49,223 nt of DNA from Virgisporangium aliadipatigenens (GTDB lineage Bacteria > Actinomycetota > Actinomycetes > Mycobacteriales > Micromonosporaceae): the NCBI RefSeq assembly GCF_016863615.1, contig NZ_BOPF01000056.1, positions 1-49,223 on the forward strand, written 5' to 3'. The stretch's first letter is position 1, and each line of letters opens with the position of its first letter. Made by a program: the position numbers and the translations under genes. A model generated the notes under the pieces. It worked only from the letters and a program-made list of their open reading frames with translations. It was not told the DNA's origin and did not search any database. Below are positions 49,160 through 49,223 of the stretch, piece by piece.

Positions 49160-49223
49160 CTACGCGCTCGCGTCGCGGGGTTCGAGACGGACGGAGATGC
49201 TGTTGACGCAGTGACGGGTGTCC
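49160..49223 (-). CDS. msrB: Probable peptide-methionine (R)-S-oxide reductase, last 20 codons (cut by window edge)
   Basis: The frame is open at the window edge and ends at TAG 49162-49160. The visible peptide, TRHCVNSISVRLEP plus a short tail, matches the end of MsrB proteins (RYCxNS followed by a strand and Pro), including the catalytic Cys. The Tyr usually before this Cys is His here. MsrB reduces methionine-R-sulfoxide in proteins. Only the tail is seen, so the call depends on one motif. Confidence 0.5.
   Translation of the reverse strand, partial: DTRHCVNSISVRLEPRDASA

Overview
The window is high-GC DNA with short intergenic gaps, many GTG/TTG starts and many 4-bp start/stop overlaps, which is typical of a filamentous actinomycete. 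Gene content (HrdB-type sigma factor with a long Ala/Pro/Lys-rich N-terminus, a conservon, HemQ-type haem synthesis, DUF3093/DUF3159/DUF3710/DUF4193/DUF3000 genes) and gene style suggest Micromonosporaceae. The family is inferred; the genus cannot be told from the sequence.

Left half, 1-14793, is a conserved actinobacterial core block. From memory it follows the Mycobacterium tuberculosis Rv2703 to Rv2682c order: sigA (cut by the window edge), suhB, LytR_C protein, DUF4193, an unassigned gene, DUF3093, dut, DUF3710, OB-fold protein, DUF3159, two TrkA/RCK subunits (ceoC, ceoB), a KimA-like potassium permease, a TRAM-domain RNA methyltransferase and dxs. An Rnl5-type RNA ligase and a 169-nt palindromic element sit between the last two. 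The same block resumes at 27993-35318 with RNase D, DUF3000 and the coproporphyrin-dependent haem genes hemE, hemY (cgoX) and hemQ (chdC).

Between these parts, 14831-27961 holds inserted modules: a four-gene operon of two membrane-anchored beta-propeller proteins plus a two-component system; a cvnA-B-C-D conservon on the minus strand; an M23 peptidase with a U-tract terminator; and a fadA-fadB beta-oxidation operon with a putative operator over its -10 box. At 29486-31534 are two proteins with Pro-rich cytoplasmic tails, one a trypsin-like protease.

The right part, 35334-48137, is accessory: an HTH regulator divergent from an SDR, a MerR regulator behind a 19-bp-spacer promoter, a membrane GGDEF-EAL protein, and a six-gene minus-strand operon (FAD oxidoreductase, small membrane protein, FHA protein, Ser/Thr kinase, CPA2-type antiporter, GNAT) joined by start/stop overlaps or very short gaps. 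This operon is the best candidate for an undescribed system: it looks like a phospho-signalling module attached to a cation/proton antiporter and a redox enzyme.

From 48138 to the end coding quality falls. There is a broken NarL-type receiver domain, a possible antitoxin-like fragment without a start, and the C-terminal tail of a probable msrB running off the edge.

Two copies of one inverted repeat (arms GATCTTGCAGTTGTGGC) fill the gaps between convergent gene pairs at 11427 and 19276. Many starts lack a Shine-Dalgarno sequence but have a TANNNT box 6-9 nt upstream, suggesting leaderless mRNAs. No tRNA, rRNA, CRISPR array or complete insertion sequence was seen.
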